From Streptomyces asiaticus (GTDB taxonomy: Bacteria; Actinomycetota; Actinomycetes; Streptomycetales; Streptomycetaceae), in the NCBI RefSeq assembly GCF_018138715.1, contig NZ_JAGSHX010000006.1:7874001-7938000 (forward strand): DNA of 64,000 nucleotides. Reading direction: 5' to 3'. Both the position numbers and the translations under genes were made by a program. The notes under the pieces are model-generated. The model searched no databases. It was not told the origin of the DNA and saw nothing but the letters and a program-made list of their open reading frames with translations. Shown in pieces: positions 44,105 through 51,244 of this stretch. Positions within the stretch are counted from its first letter, which is position 1. The number at the start of each line of letters is the position of its first letter.

Positions 44105-44311
44105 GTGCTCGGCCTGGCGCGCGGCGACCGGGCGGCCGTACTGCTCGGCAACCGTGTCGAGGCGGTCGAGAGCCTGCTCGCCGTCACCCGGGCGAGCGGC
44201 GTGGGCGTGCCCCTGGACCCCGGCGGCCCGGAGGAGGAGCTGACCCGCTTGCTGGACGACAGCGGGGCACGGGTGCTCATCACCGACGGCGCCCACCTGA
44301 CGCGGCGGTGA
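44105..44311 (+). pseudogene. AMP-ligase N-terminal fragment (megasynthase loading-type)
   Basis: The frame reads GLARGDRAAVLLGNRVEAVE, then LLAVTRASGVGVPLDP and LLDDSGARVLITDGAHL. This is the early part (after the first ~50 residues) of an acyl-AMP ligase as found at the front of some polyketide synthases. It stops before the AMP-binding P-loop. Some traces continue in a second frame just after 44339 (VVVAEGGDE). Non-functional. Confidence 0.6.
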
Positions 44312-44338
44312 ACGCTGGCGTCCCGGCCCGGGCTGACC

Positions 44339-44935
44339 GTGGTGGTGGCCGAAGGCGGCGACGAGGACGGGGCCGAGGGCCCGCCCTTGTGCGCGGCCGT
44401 CGAGGAGCCGGTGGACGAGGCCGGCGCGGCCCGGGGGCCGGTTCGCCGCGCTGGCGGGCGGTGTTCTGCGGTACGAGGAGTTGGGGGGTATGGAGCCGCG
44501 GACGCCGGCCCGGGCAACGTGAACGAAACTGTCCCCACGGCGCAGTTCGCCGAGCAGGTGCAGGCCGCCGACGCACCGCACGCCGGGGCAGCTCCGGACT
44601 CCCTGGGCGCGCTCTTCCGTGCCGCGTGTGCCCGGGGACAGAGCTGGGACGGCATGGCGCTCCTCACCGTCGCCGCGCGCCACCGGGGCCAGGCGCTCTC
44701 CGCGATGACGTCGGACATGCTGCGCCGGGCGGCGGAATTCGCCTCTGCCAGCCCTGACCGGCTCACCGCCATGGCGTACGAGCCCGGGACCCACTGCCGG
44801 GCGCCGAACCCCCCGGACTGGAGCCTGCCGCACGCCGAGGTCGTCGTGGACGGGGACCACTTCACCATGCTGGAGGAACACGCCCGTACCACCGCACTCG
44901 CCATCCATCGGTGGCTGAGGGCCGGCCCGGTCTGA
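44339..44935 (+). pseudogene. polyketide-synthase terminal thioesterase remnant
   Basis: In this frame the stretch SLGALFRAACARGQSWDGM followed by LLTVAARHR is the linker/start of a PKS-terminal thioesterase, and near the end SLPHAEVVVDGDHFTMLEEH plus ALAIHRWL is the normal thioesterase C-terminus with its catalytic histidine. The central ~150 residues with the nucleophile serine are lost. With the AMP-ligase piece just upstream, this looks like both ends of one synthase gene cluster with everything between deleted. Confidence 0.6.
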
Positions 44936-44990
44936 GGACGTCCTGTCTGAGGACGTCCTGTCTGAGGACGTCCTGTCTGAGGACGTCCTG
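44931..44990. repeat. four perfect 15-bp tandem repeats
   Basis: Four exact, adjacent copies of TCTGAGGACGTCCTG. Each unit contains the 10-bp palindrome AGGACGTCCT, so the array can form regularly spaced hairpins or a series of dyad binding sites. The first unit supplies the stop codon of the thioesterase remnant. The array lies 135 bp before the next gene. Confidence 0.9.
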
Positions 44991-45125
44991 GGCGAGGCGC
45001 GGGCCTGCGTCGTGCCCGCGGTCACGCCCCGCGGTGCGGGTGTTGTCGGATGTCGCGGCTGTCCCACGGACGGGTGGGTGTGATGGACCCTTCCTGCACC
45101 CTGCCCGCGACCTTAGCGTCGAGCC

Positions 45126-45656
45126 ATGAACGATGAACAGTTGATCGCGGACCTGCACGGCCGGTGGGTGTTCGGCTGGGAGCGCGACGAGGGAGACGCA
45201 CCGTTCGACTTCCGGCGCACCTTCGGCGAGTTCTACGACTTCGGCTCTTCGGACGTCCGACTCTACGACGACTTCGACCCCGAGCAGCGTGTGGCGACGA
45301 CAGCCACCGAGTACGGCTCGATTTGGGAGCCCGCCTTTCACACCATGATCTCCGCACATCATGCCGTCGACGACGGCCCGCACGTCATCGCGGGCCACGA
45401 TCTGGCCGCGTCCACCCTGACCTTCGTAGCGCGGATCACCAGACCCGAGGCCACCACGGATATCCGCACCACGACCTCGCTGGTCTGGCGCCGCACGCCG
45501 GACGGCTGGCGGATCGTCCGCGAACACAACTCGGCCAAGGTTCTGCCCGCAGGGGAACTCGACGGCATACTGGCCCGGACCGCCCACGGCTCGTCGCAGG
45601 CCCGACCGGCTCCGGGGCAAGGGCACCGCCCAGAGCCTGTCGCCAACCACCCCTGA
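45126..45656 (+). CDS. NTF2/SnoaL-like protein of unknown function
   Basis: A 176-residue protein with the cone-shaped NTF2-like pattern: an N-terminal helical part (LIADLHGRWVFGWERDE), then a beta-rich second half ending TTSLVWRRTPDGWRIVREHNS, which is the usual closing strand pair of SnoaL-like domains. Members bind hydrophobic ligands or catalyse ketosteroid-isomerase-type reactions, but no active-site set is evident. The ATG at 45126 is 4 bases after a GTCGAGCC stretch with no clear ribosome site. Its stop overlaps the start of the next, broken, gene. Confidence 0.7.
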   Translation: MNDEQLIADLHGRWVFGWERDEGDAPFDFRRTFGEFYDFGSSDVRLYDDFDPEQRVATTATEYGSIWEPAFHTMISAHHAVDDGPHVIAGHDLAASTLTFVARITRPEATTDIRTTTSLVWRRTPDGWRIVREHNSAKVLPAGELDGILARTAHGSSQARPAPGQGHRPEPVANHP

Positions 45657-46153
45657 TGGCACGTGACATGGCCAATGTCCCCAACCGCCGTGCCGTCGTC
45701 GGCGCCACCGCCGGCGTGGTATTCACCGGGGCGCTCGCCGCTCCCGCCGCCGCGTCCGCCGCGCCGCCCGGCCATGTCACGATCGCCTCGCCGAACGGCC
45801 GGCTGCGGATGACCGTGCGGGTGACGGACGGACGGCTGCGCTACCAGGTCGCACGAGACGGAAGGGGCCAGGTGCCCTCCTCCGGGCTGGGGCTCGACCT
45901 GGCCGACCGGCCCTCGCTCACCGGCTGGTGCGTCACTACCAGCGTGTCGTCGAGACGGCGGCCCGCCACCGGATCATGATCATCGCGCACGAGGCAATCA
46001 AGCCGGCCGGGCTGGCGCGCACCTGTCCGAACATGATGACCGGCGAGGGCGTCGCCGGCATGGACCGAGACGGTGCGAGCGTCCACCGTACTGAGGCTGA
46101 GACTCGTCGCCGGTGGCGGCACCGCGATCCGCTTCCGCCGCGCGCGTTCCTGA
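45656..46153 (+). pseudogene. glycoside hydrolase family 97 reduced to three pieces
   Basis: Piece 1 (45656 to about 45925): signal peptide (VVGATAGVVFTGALAAPAAA) and the GH97 N-terminal beta domain (SPNGRLRMTVRVTDGRLRYQ, GLGLDLADR). Piece 2 (about 45928-46070, other frame): the catalytic-barrel segment HYQRVVETAARHRIMI and AHEAIKPAGLARTCPNMM. Piece 3 (about 46082-46153, third frame): the C-terminal strand LRLVAGGGTAIRFRRA and a stop. Large parts of the barrel are missing. An intact protein would be about 640 residues and act outside the cell on alpha-glucosides or galactosides. Confidence 0.75.
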
Positions 46154-46190
46154 CGTCCAGGTCTGGTGTGAAGGATGTGATCCTGTGACG

Positions 46191-46225
46191 GACGCCCGCC
46201 CCTGATTGGCGCAGGGGCGGGCGTC
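46191..46225. terminator. strong bidirectional hairpin terminator
   Basis: GACGCCCGCCCCTG (46191-46204), 7-base loop, then the exact reverse complement (46212-46225): a perfect 14-bp GC-rich stem. It lies between the end of the GH97 remnant on the plus strand and the small lipoprotein gene on the minus strand, so it can serve both. Confidence 0.85.
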
Positions 46226-46228
46226 GTG

Positions 46229-46393
46229 TCAGGACCGGCTCAGCGGCTCAGCGTGTGTGGCGGAGGCGTAGGAGGGGACGTCGGGGCCTTGTGGGGCGCA
46301 GGCGGCTGCGCCGATGGTCAGGACGAGGGCCAGGACGGCGGTTGCCGCCCGTCGGGCCGTGCGCGGTGCGCGGTGTGGTGACGCGGGTGTCAT
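46229..46393 (-). CDS. small predicted lipoprotein
   Basis: A 54-codon frame starting at ATG 46393 with AGGAA just upstream. It has basic residues at the start (HRAPRTARRA), a hydrophobic stretch (TAVLALVLTIGAAA) and a lipobox ending in Cys32 (GAAAC), followed by a short polar tail. This is the form of a minimal lipoprotein. It lies 27 bases downstream of the DinB-like gene on the same strand and ends four bases from the terminator. It could be real, or a start-only remnant of a longer lipoprotein. Confidence 0.5.
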   Translation of the reverse strand: MTPASPHRAPRTARRAATAVLALVLTIGAAACAPQGPDVPSYASATHAEPLSRS

Positions 46394-46420
46394 GGGTTCC
46401 TGCCTGTGGGCGGGTGGGGG

Positions 46421-46921
46421 TCAGCGTCCGGTCGCGCCGTCGAGGAGTTCGCGGAGGATGTCGGCGTGGCCGGCGTGGCGGCCGGTCTCCTCGATCATGT
46501 GGGTGAGTGCCCAGCGGACGGCGGGGGCCGGTGTGCCCGGCCGGGAGCGGGGCAGCGGCGCGCCGAGGTCGGTGCAGGTGTCGAGGACCCCGTTCGCCTC
46601 CCTGACGGTCTCCCGGTAGCGGGCGACGACGGCGGTGGCGCTCTGCGCCGGGGCGGCGTGGAAGGTCGCCTGCCAGTCGGTGATCCGGGCGCCGAGGAAC
46701 AGCGCTTGTTCGACGCGGGTGAGGTGGTGGAGCAGGCCGAGCAGGTTCGTGCCCGAGGGCACCGCGGCTGTGCGGATCCCGGGTTCGGGAGCGCCTTCGA
46801 CCTTCGCGGCGATCGAGTCGCGCAGGTAGTCGAGGAATCCGCGCAGGACCTCGGTCTCGGTGTTCCCGGTGCGCGGCGGCGGGGCGTCGCGGCGGCGGTG
46901 GGGGCGCGGGGAGTCGGTCAT
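46421..46921 (-). CDS. DinB/DUF664-family protein
   Basis: A 166-residue four-helix-bundle protein of the DUF664 branch of the DinB superfamily. The motif LLGLLHHLTRVEQALFLG, with a histidine ligand, and the C-terminal HMIEETGRHAGHADILREL with HxxxH-type metal ligands are both visible. Relatives include mycothiol- and bacillithiol-dependent transferases, so a thiol-linked detoxification role is possible. The ATG 46921 start is 28 bases after the methyltransferase gene on the same strand, so the two are co-transcribed. Confidence 0.88.
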   Translation of the reverse strand: MTDSPRPHRRRDAPPPRTGNTETEVLRGFLDYLRDSIAAKVEGAPEPGIRTAAVPSGTNLLGLLHHLTRVEQALFLGARITDWQATFHAAPAQSATAVVARYRETVREANGVLDTCTDLGAPLPRSRPGTPAPAVRWALTHMIEETGRHAGHADILRELLDGATGR

Positions 46922-46949
46922 GGTGGCTGCTTTCGACGGCCGTGCCGGT

Positions 46950-47576
46950 TCAGGCGGTACGGCGGATGATCAGGATGTGGTCGGTGACCTCGGCCGTGCG
47001 GCCGTCCGGTCCGGTCGCCTCGCGCACCTGGGCGTCGGCTCGCTCGACCGTCCAGGTCCCGGGGGGCAGGGCCAGGTCCGCCGCGACCTCCTGTGGGGTC
47101 GGGTACCGGATGTGCGGGTCCTGCGTCCACGACCACGGCGCGGTCGATCCGTGGTCGACCACCAGCAGCCGTCCGCCCGGGCGCAGGGCGTGGGCTGCCG
47201 TGCGCAGTACGGCCGTCCTGTCCAGGTCGAGCGGGGTGTGCAGGTAGTGGGCGCAGACCAGGTCGAAGGTGCCCGGGGGGAAGGAGGTGCGCAGGTCGTG
47301 GTGGTGTGCCGTCAGCCGGTCGGCGAGGCCGGCCTCGGCGGCGAGGCGGGTGAGGCGCCCGACGGCCACGGAGGAGACGTCGACGGCGGTGACCAGCCAT
47401 CCGCGGCCCGCCAGCCACAGGGCGTCGCCGCCGTCGCCGCACCCCAGGTCCAGGACGTCGCCGGGCGGCATGCCGGTGACCGTCGCGGTGAGGCACGCGT
47501 TGGGGCGGGGGGAGGCGGCCGGGGGCCGGGCCGCGTAGATGTCGTTCCAGTACGTACCGGCGTCTGTTGCGCTCAT
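46950..47576 (-). CDS. class I SAM methyltransferase (TehB/thiopurine-type)
   Basis: A 208-residue methyltransferase. The opening TDAGTYWNDIYAARPP and the SAM motif VLDLGCGDGGDALWLA, with VTAVDVSSVAV, fit the small TehB/thiopurine group. The rest includes FDLVCAHYLHTPL and LRPGGRLLVVDHG. ATG 47576 is preceded by AAGGAG five bases upstream; a longer frame reaches 47762 but crosses the divergent XRE fragment. It is followed by the DinB-like gene in one transcript, which suggests a detoxification pair. Confidence 0.88.
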   Translation of the reverse strand: MSATDAGTYWNDIYAARPPAASPRPNACLTATVTGMPPGDVLDLGCGDGGDALWLAGRGWLVTAVDVSSVAVGRLTRLAAEAGLADRLTAHHHDLRTSFPPGTFDLVCAHYLHTPLDLDRTAVLRTAAHALRPGGRLLVVDHGSTAPWSWTQDPHIRYPTPQEVAADLALPPGTWTVERADAQVREATGPDGRTAEVTDHILIIRRTA

Positions 47577-47642
47577 CGAAACTCCTTGTGCGGGGATGGG
47601 CGCACACCACTCTCGCCAGTCTTGCCCGAACTGGCACATCTC

Positions 47643-47659
47643 CTTGCGGTTCCTGCAAG
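47643..47659. promoter_or_regulatory. CTTGC-N7-GCAAG palindrome before the XRE remnant
   Basis: Same half-sites, same 7-base spacer length, same CTTGCGGT start and same eight-base distance to the following ATG as the site at 29471. It also lies 67 bp upstream of the divergent methyltransferase gene. Confidence 0.6.
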
Positions 47660-47667
47660 TTGGAACG

Positions 47668-47805
47668 ATGGACGGCGTACTTCTGGACGATTTCGGCGTG
47701 CTCAACGGCCGCCCGCGCATGCTGCGTGGTGAACGCGACCTGACCCTGGGATCGCAGGTCACACGGCGTGTCTTCGTCGCCGAGGCACCCTCGGGCGGTC
47801 ACTGA
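47668..47805 (+). pseudogene. N-terminal remnant of an XRE-type regulator
   Basis: A 45-codon frame from ATG 47668. It begins MDGVLLDDFGVLNGRPRMLR, and then GERDLTL, which resembles the first helix of XRE-cupin regulators (compare LRALRRDRGITL in the gene at 29496). After that the HTH is lost and the frame ends at 47805. The strongest support is the operator-like palindrome in front of it, identical in layout to that of the intact XRE-cupin gene. Confidence 0.45.
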
Positions 47806-47819
47806 TCGGTGTATCCAGC

Positions 47820-47832
47820 TTCAAAGTTTGAA
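47820..47832. promoter_or_regulatory. A+T-rich palindrome upstream of the polysaccharide operon
   Basis: TTCAAA-G-TTTGAA is perfectly symmetric and lies within the A+T-rich promoter-like section. It is a candidate operator for control of polysaccharide synthesis; the regulator is unknown. Confidence 0.45.
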
Positions 47833-48154
47833 CACAAATTACACACATCCCCTCTTCAGGACGGCCCCGATGGTCTAGATTGACCGTGCTTCACATGGTG
47901 GACACCAGGCGACAAATAATGATCTAGGGGTCCGGTCCGGCTCTACGGTCAGTCAGCAGTCGCGTCGCCGGTGCCAGGCGTGGGGTGATCAGTTCCTGGA
48001 GCCCGGGAGGGGCCTTGGGTGTGGGGAGCACCCGGGGTTACGACGTGACGACGGGCTCCCCGCACTTCGAGAGTCTGGCGGCACGGGCGAGTCTGCTGCC
48101 GCCAGGGTGAGTTGTTCACCTGGCTCTGAAAGAGCCGGATGTCATGCGCGGGGG

Positions 48155-48320
48155 GTGGGGACCTCCTGCGGAGAGGAACAGCGCGGCGCGGGGAGTGGGG
48201 GCTTCCCGCGGGGAGGAACAGCGCGGCGCGGGGGCGGGGGGCCTCCGAGGGGCGGAACAGCACCGGGAGGCGGGGGCCTCCCGAGGGGAGGGACAGTACG
48301 GGGGGTGGGGGCCTCCCGAG
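48155..48320. repeat. degenerate tandem repeat of 35-40 bp units
   Basis: About four and a half copies: 48155-48194, 48195-48234 (40 bp each), 48235-48270 (36 bp), 48271-48305 (35 bp) and a partial unit to 48320. Each has a GGGGGCCTCC/CGAGGGG inverted stretch followed by GGAACAGC or a variant. The frame of the downstream gene happens to stay open through it. It lies between the putative promoter and the gene start, so it would be transcribed as structured leader RNA. Confidence 0.75.
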
Positions 48321-48369
48321 CACAGTGTTAGGCGAATACGTCGAACCACTGGGGACCTTGGGGGGTTCT

Positions 48370-49845
48370 GTGCAAGGGGGATTACTCAACCCGTTTCCGC
48401 CGGCGCGCGGGCGTCTGGCGGACGGGTCGATCAGACAGCCCGCGATCGGCTGGGAGCAGCGGTACCGCCGTACCGTGATCACCAGCGATACCGTGGCCAC
48501 CGCCTGCGTAGTGGCGGCGATCGGCAACTTCTTCGGGGCCCGGGACGCGGCCAACTGGCACGAGAAGTGGGGGATTCTCGCGTTCGGCACCGAGCTGCTG
48601 GTGCTGGGGGCGCTCGCGGTGAGCCGGTCGTGGGCTCCGGCCGTGCTCGGCCAGGGCGCCGAGGAATTCCGCCGGCTCGGACGCTCACTGTTCACGGCGA
48701 CCGTCGTACTGGCGCTCGGCGGAATCGCTCTCACCTCGCGCAACATCAAGCTCTGGATCTTCGTCGCGATCCCCGCGATCGCGCTCGTCACCATGACCGC
48801 GCGCTATGTGCTGCGCCTCTGGCTGCACAAACAGCGCAAGGAAGGACGGTGTCTGCGACCGGTGCTCGCCGCCGGGAGCCCGGCCACCGTACGCGACCTG
48901 ATCACCCGGACCCGCAAGTTCCCGCACCTCGGCTGGCGGGTGGAGGCGGTGTGCACGCCGGACGGTCGCGGGCTCGACGGTGACCAACTCGACGGAGTGC
49001 GGGTCGTCGGCCGGCTGACGGACGTCGCCAAGCACGTCCGCCACGACGGCTACCGTGTCGTCGCGGTCACACCGGACCCGCACTGGTCACCGGACCGGCT
49101 CCAGCGGCTGGCCTGGAACCTCGAGGGCAGCGACGCCGAGATGGTCGTGGCCCCCGTGCTGATGGAGGTGGCCGGCCCGCGGCTGCACGTCGACGCGGTG
49201 CTCGGGATCCCGCTGCTGCGGGTCAGCATGCCGACCTTCACCGGGGGCCGCCGGGCGGTCAAAGGGGTCGTCGACCGGATGGGCGCCGCGATCCTGCTGG
49301 TGCTGTTCGCGCCGCTGATGGTGTTCGTCGGGCTGCTGGTGCTGGTGGACAGCCGGGGTGGGGTGTTCTACCGGCAGCGCAGGGTCGGCAAGGACGGCCA
49401 GGAGTTCACCATTCTCAAGTTCCGCACCATGGTCGCCGGGGCCGACCGGGCACGCGCCGAGCTGGCCGACCGCAACGAGGGTGCGGGGCTGCTGTTCAAG
49501 CTCCGCCGGGATCCGCGGGTGACCCGGGTGGGATCGGTGCTGCGGCGGTACTCGATCGACGAGCTCCCGCAGCTCTTCAACGTGCTCACCGGATCGATGT
49601 CGCTCGTCGGCCCGCGGCCCCCGTTACCGGAGGAGTCCGCCGCGTACGGCCCGGACATCCGGCGGCGGCTGCTGGTCAAGCCCGGGCTCACCGGCCTGTG
49701 GCAGATCAGCGGGCGCAGCGACCTGCCCTGGGAGGAGGCGGTCCGGCTGGACCTGCGGTACGTGGAGGACTGGTCGCTCGCCCTGGACACGGTGATCTTG
49801 TGGAAGACGCTGCGTGCGGTGCTCCAGGGGCAGGGGGCCTACTGA
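48370..49845 (+). CDS. polyprenyl glycosylphosphotransferase (initiating sugar transferase)
   Basis: A ~491-residue membrane enzyme that transfers a sugar-1-phosphate to undecaprenyl phosphate, the first step of exopolysaccharide assembly. It has four N-terminal hydrophobic segments, a CoA-binding-like central domain (GRCLRPVLAAGSPATVRDL), one more helix (ILLVLFAPLMVFVGLLVLVD) and the C-terminal catalytic domain with QRRVGKDGQEFTILKFRTM, SIDELPQLFNVLTGSMSLVG and PGLTGLWQISGRS. I chose GTG 48370 because GGGGGG lies five bases upstream. GTG 48325 or ATG 48139 would extend the protein, the latter through the tandem repeat. First gene of the polysaccharide operon. Confidence 0.9.
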   Translation: MQGGLLNPFPPARGRLADGSIRQPAIGWEQRYRRTVITSDTVATACVVAAIGNFFGARDAANWHEKWGILAFGTELLVLGALAVSRSWAPAVLGQGAEEFRRLGRSLFTATVVLALGGIALTSRNIKLWIFVAIPAIALVTMTARYVLRLWLHKQRKEGRCLRPVLAAGSPATVRDLITRTRKFPHLGWRVEAVCTPDGRGLDGDQLDGVRVVGRLTDVAKHVRHDGYRVVAVTPDPHWSPDRLQRLAWNLEGSDAEMVVAPVLMEVAGPRLHVDAVLGIPLLRVSMPTFTGGRRAVKGVVDRMGAAILLVLFAPLMVFVGLLVLVDSRGGVFYRQRRVGKDGQEFTILKFRTMVAGADRARAELADRNEGAGLLFKLRRDPRVTRVGSVLRRYSIDELPQLFNVLTGSMSLVGPRPPLPEESAAYGPDIRRRLLVKPGLTGLWQISGRSDLPWEEAVRLDLRYVEDWSLALDTVILWKTLRAVLQGQGAY

Positions 49846-49918
49846 TGCGCGCAGGGCGCCGCCCGGCGGGCGCATGGGAGGCAGGCCGGAAGGGCTTGCC
49901 CGGGGGGAGGAACGGGTC

Positions 49919-51244
49919 ATGAGGGTCAGCGTTTTCGGGCTCGGCTACGTGGGCTGTGTGTCGGCCGCGTGCTTGGCCGGCATGGGGCACGAGGTCATCG
50001 GGGTGGACGTGAACCAGGTGAAGATCGACCTGGTCAACGACGGCAAGGCCCCGGTGGTCGAGGAGCGGATCGGCGAGCTCATCGCCGAGGTCGTGCGCAC
50101 CGGAGCGTTACGCGCCACCGGTGACGTCCGCGAGGCGATCATGGGCAGCGAGGTGTCGCTGGTCTGCGTGGGCACGCCGTCGGAGCCCAACGGCAGTCTG
50201 TGCACCACGTACTTGGAGCGGGTCACCGAGCAGATCGGCATCGCGCTGGCCGAGGGGGGCAAGCAGGGGGGCCGGCACACCGTCGTGTTCCGCAGCACCA
50301 TGCTCCCGGGCACCTGCCTGAACCTGCTGGTACCGATCCTGGAGAAGTACGTCGGCGGCACGGCCGGGGTGGACATCGGGGTCGCGGTCAACCCGGAGTT
50401 CCTGCGCGAGGGCACGAGCGTGCGGGACTTCTTCGACCCGCCCAAGACCGTCATCGGTGAGCTCGACCCGGCGAGCGGCGATGCGGTGACGGCGCTGTAC
50501 GACGGCCTGCCCGGCGAGGTGTTCCGGGTGCCGGTCCCGACGGCCGAGGCGATCAAATACGCGGACAACGCCTTCCACGGCCTCAAGATCGGCTTCGCGA
50601 ACGAGCTGGGCGCGGTGTGCCAGGCGCTCGGGGTGGACTCGCACCAGGTGATGGACGTGTTCCTGGCCGACCGCAAGCTGAACATCAGCCCCGCCTATCT
50701 GCGGCCCGGCTTCGCCTTCGGTGGCTCCTGCCTGCCCAAGGACCTGCGCAGCCTGGTCCACGCGGCGCGGCGGGCCGACGTCTCGGTGCCCATCCTCGCC
50801 CATGTGCTGCCCTCCAACTCCGACCATCTCCAGCGCGCGGTGGAGCTGGTCGAACGCACCGGCAAGCGCCGGGTGGGCCTGTTCGGGTTGTCCTTCAAAC
50901 CCGGCACCGACGACCTCCGCGAGAGCCCGCTGGTCGAGCTGGCGGAGAGGCTCTTCGGCAAGGGGTACGACCTCAAGATCCACGACGCCAACGTGAGCCT
51001 CTCCCGGCTGCTCGGCGCCAACCGCGAGTACATCGAGACCCGGCTGCCGCACCTCGCGCAGCTGCTCGCGGACTCCGTCGACGAGGTGCTGGAGCACGCC
51101 GAGGTGTGCCTGGTCGGGACCAGGGACCCGGCCGTGCTGGCAGCGCTGCCCCATGGCGACGGCCCGGTGATCGTCGACCTCATCCGCCTTCCCGACGCCG
51201 AGACGCGCCGGGCCGAACCGGGGTACATGGGCCTTGCTTGGTAA
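49919..51244 (+). CDS. nucleotide-sugar dehydrogenase, GDP-mannose dehydrogenase (AlgD)-like
   Basis: A 441-residue NAD-dependent four-electron dehydrogenase that makes a uronic acid. The NAD motif is VFGLGYVGCVSAACLA; the catalytic cysteine is Cys271 in FAFGGSCLPKDLR. The segments GLSFKPGTDDLRESPLVEL and GANREYIETRLPHL match AlgD-type GDP-mannose dehydrogenases more closely than the UDP-glucose dehydrogenase pattern I know, so GDP-mannuronate is the favoured product. UDP-glucuronate remains possible. ATG 49919 has GGGGGGAGG upstream. It supplies an acidic sugar for the polymer. Confidence 0.88.
   Translation: MRVSVFGLGYVGCVSAACLAGMGHEVIGVDVNQVKIDLVNDGKAPVVEERIGELIAEVVRTGALRATGDVREAIMGSEVSLVCVGTPSEPNGSLCTTYLERVTEQIGIALAEGGKQGGRHTVVFRSTMLPGTCLNLLVPILEKYVGGTAGVDIGVAVNPEFLREGTSVRDFFDPPKTVIGELDPASGDAVTALYDGLPGEVFRVPVPTAEAIKYADNAFHGLKIGFANELGAVCQALGVDSHQVMDVFLADRKLNISPAYLRPGFAFGGSCLPKDLRSLVHAARRADVSVPILAHVLPSNSDHLQRAVELVERTGKRRVGLFGLSFKPGTDDLRESPLVELAERLFGKGYDLKIHDANVSLSRLLGANREYIETRLPHLAQLLADSVDEVLEHAEVCLVGTRDPAVLAALPHGDGPVIVDLIRLPDAETRRAEPGYMGLAW

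Larger units (their letters stand above)
47806..48369. other. promoter and leader region of the exopolysaccharide operon
   Basis: A 564-bp stretch without a supported gene. Its first part (47820-47930) is clearly A+T-rich for this genome and contains the palindrome TTCAAAGTTTGAA (47820-47832) and a possible promoter (TTCACA at 47890 with AATAAT about 19 bases later). Its second part holds a degenerate tandem repeat (48155-48320, listed separately). Confidence 0.5.

Noticed and set aside
44931..44990. CRISPR array
   Set aside because: The units are contiguous 15-bp tandem repeats with no spacers, and no cas gene is near.
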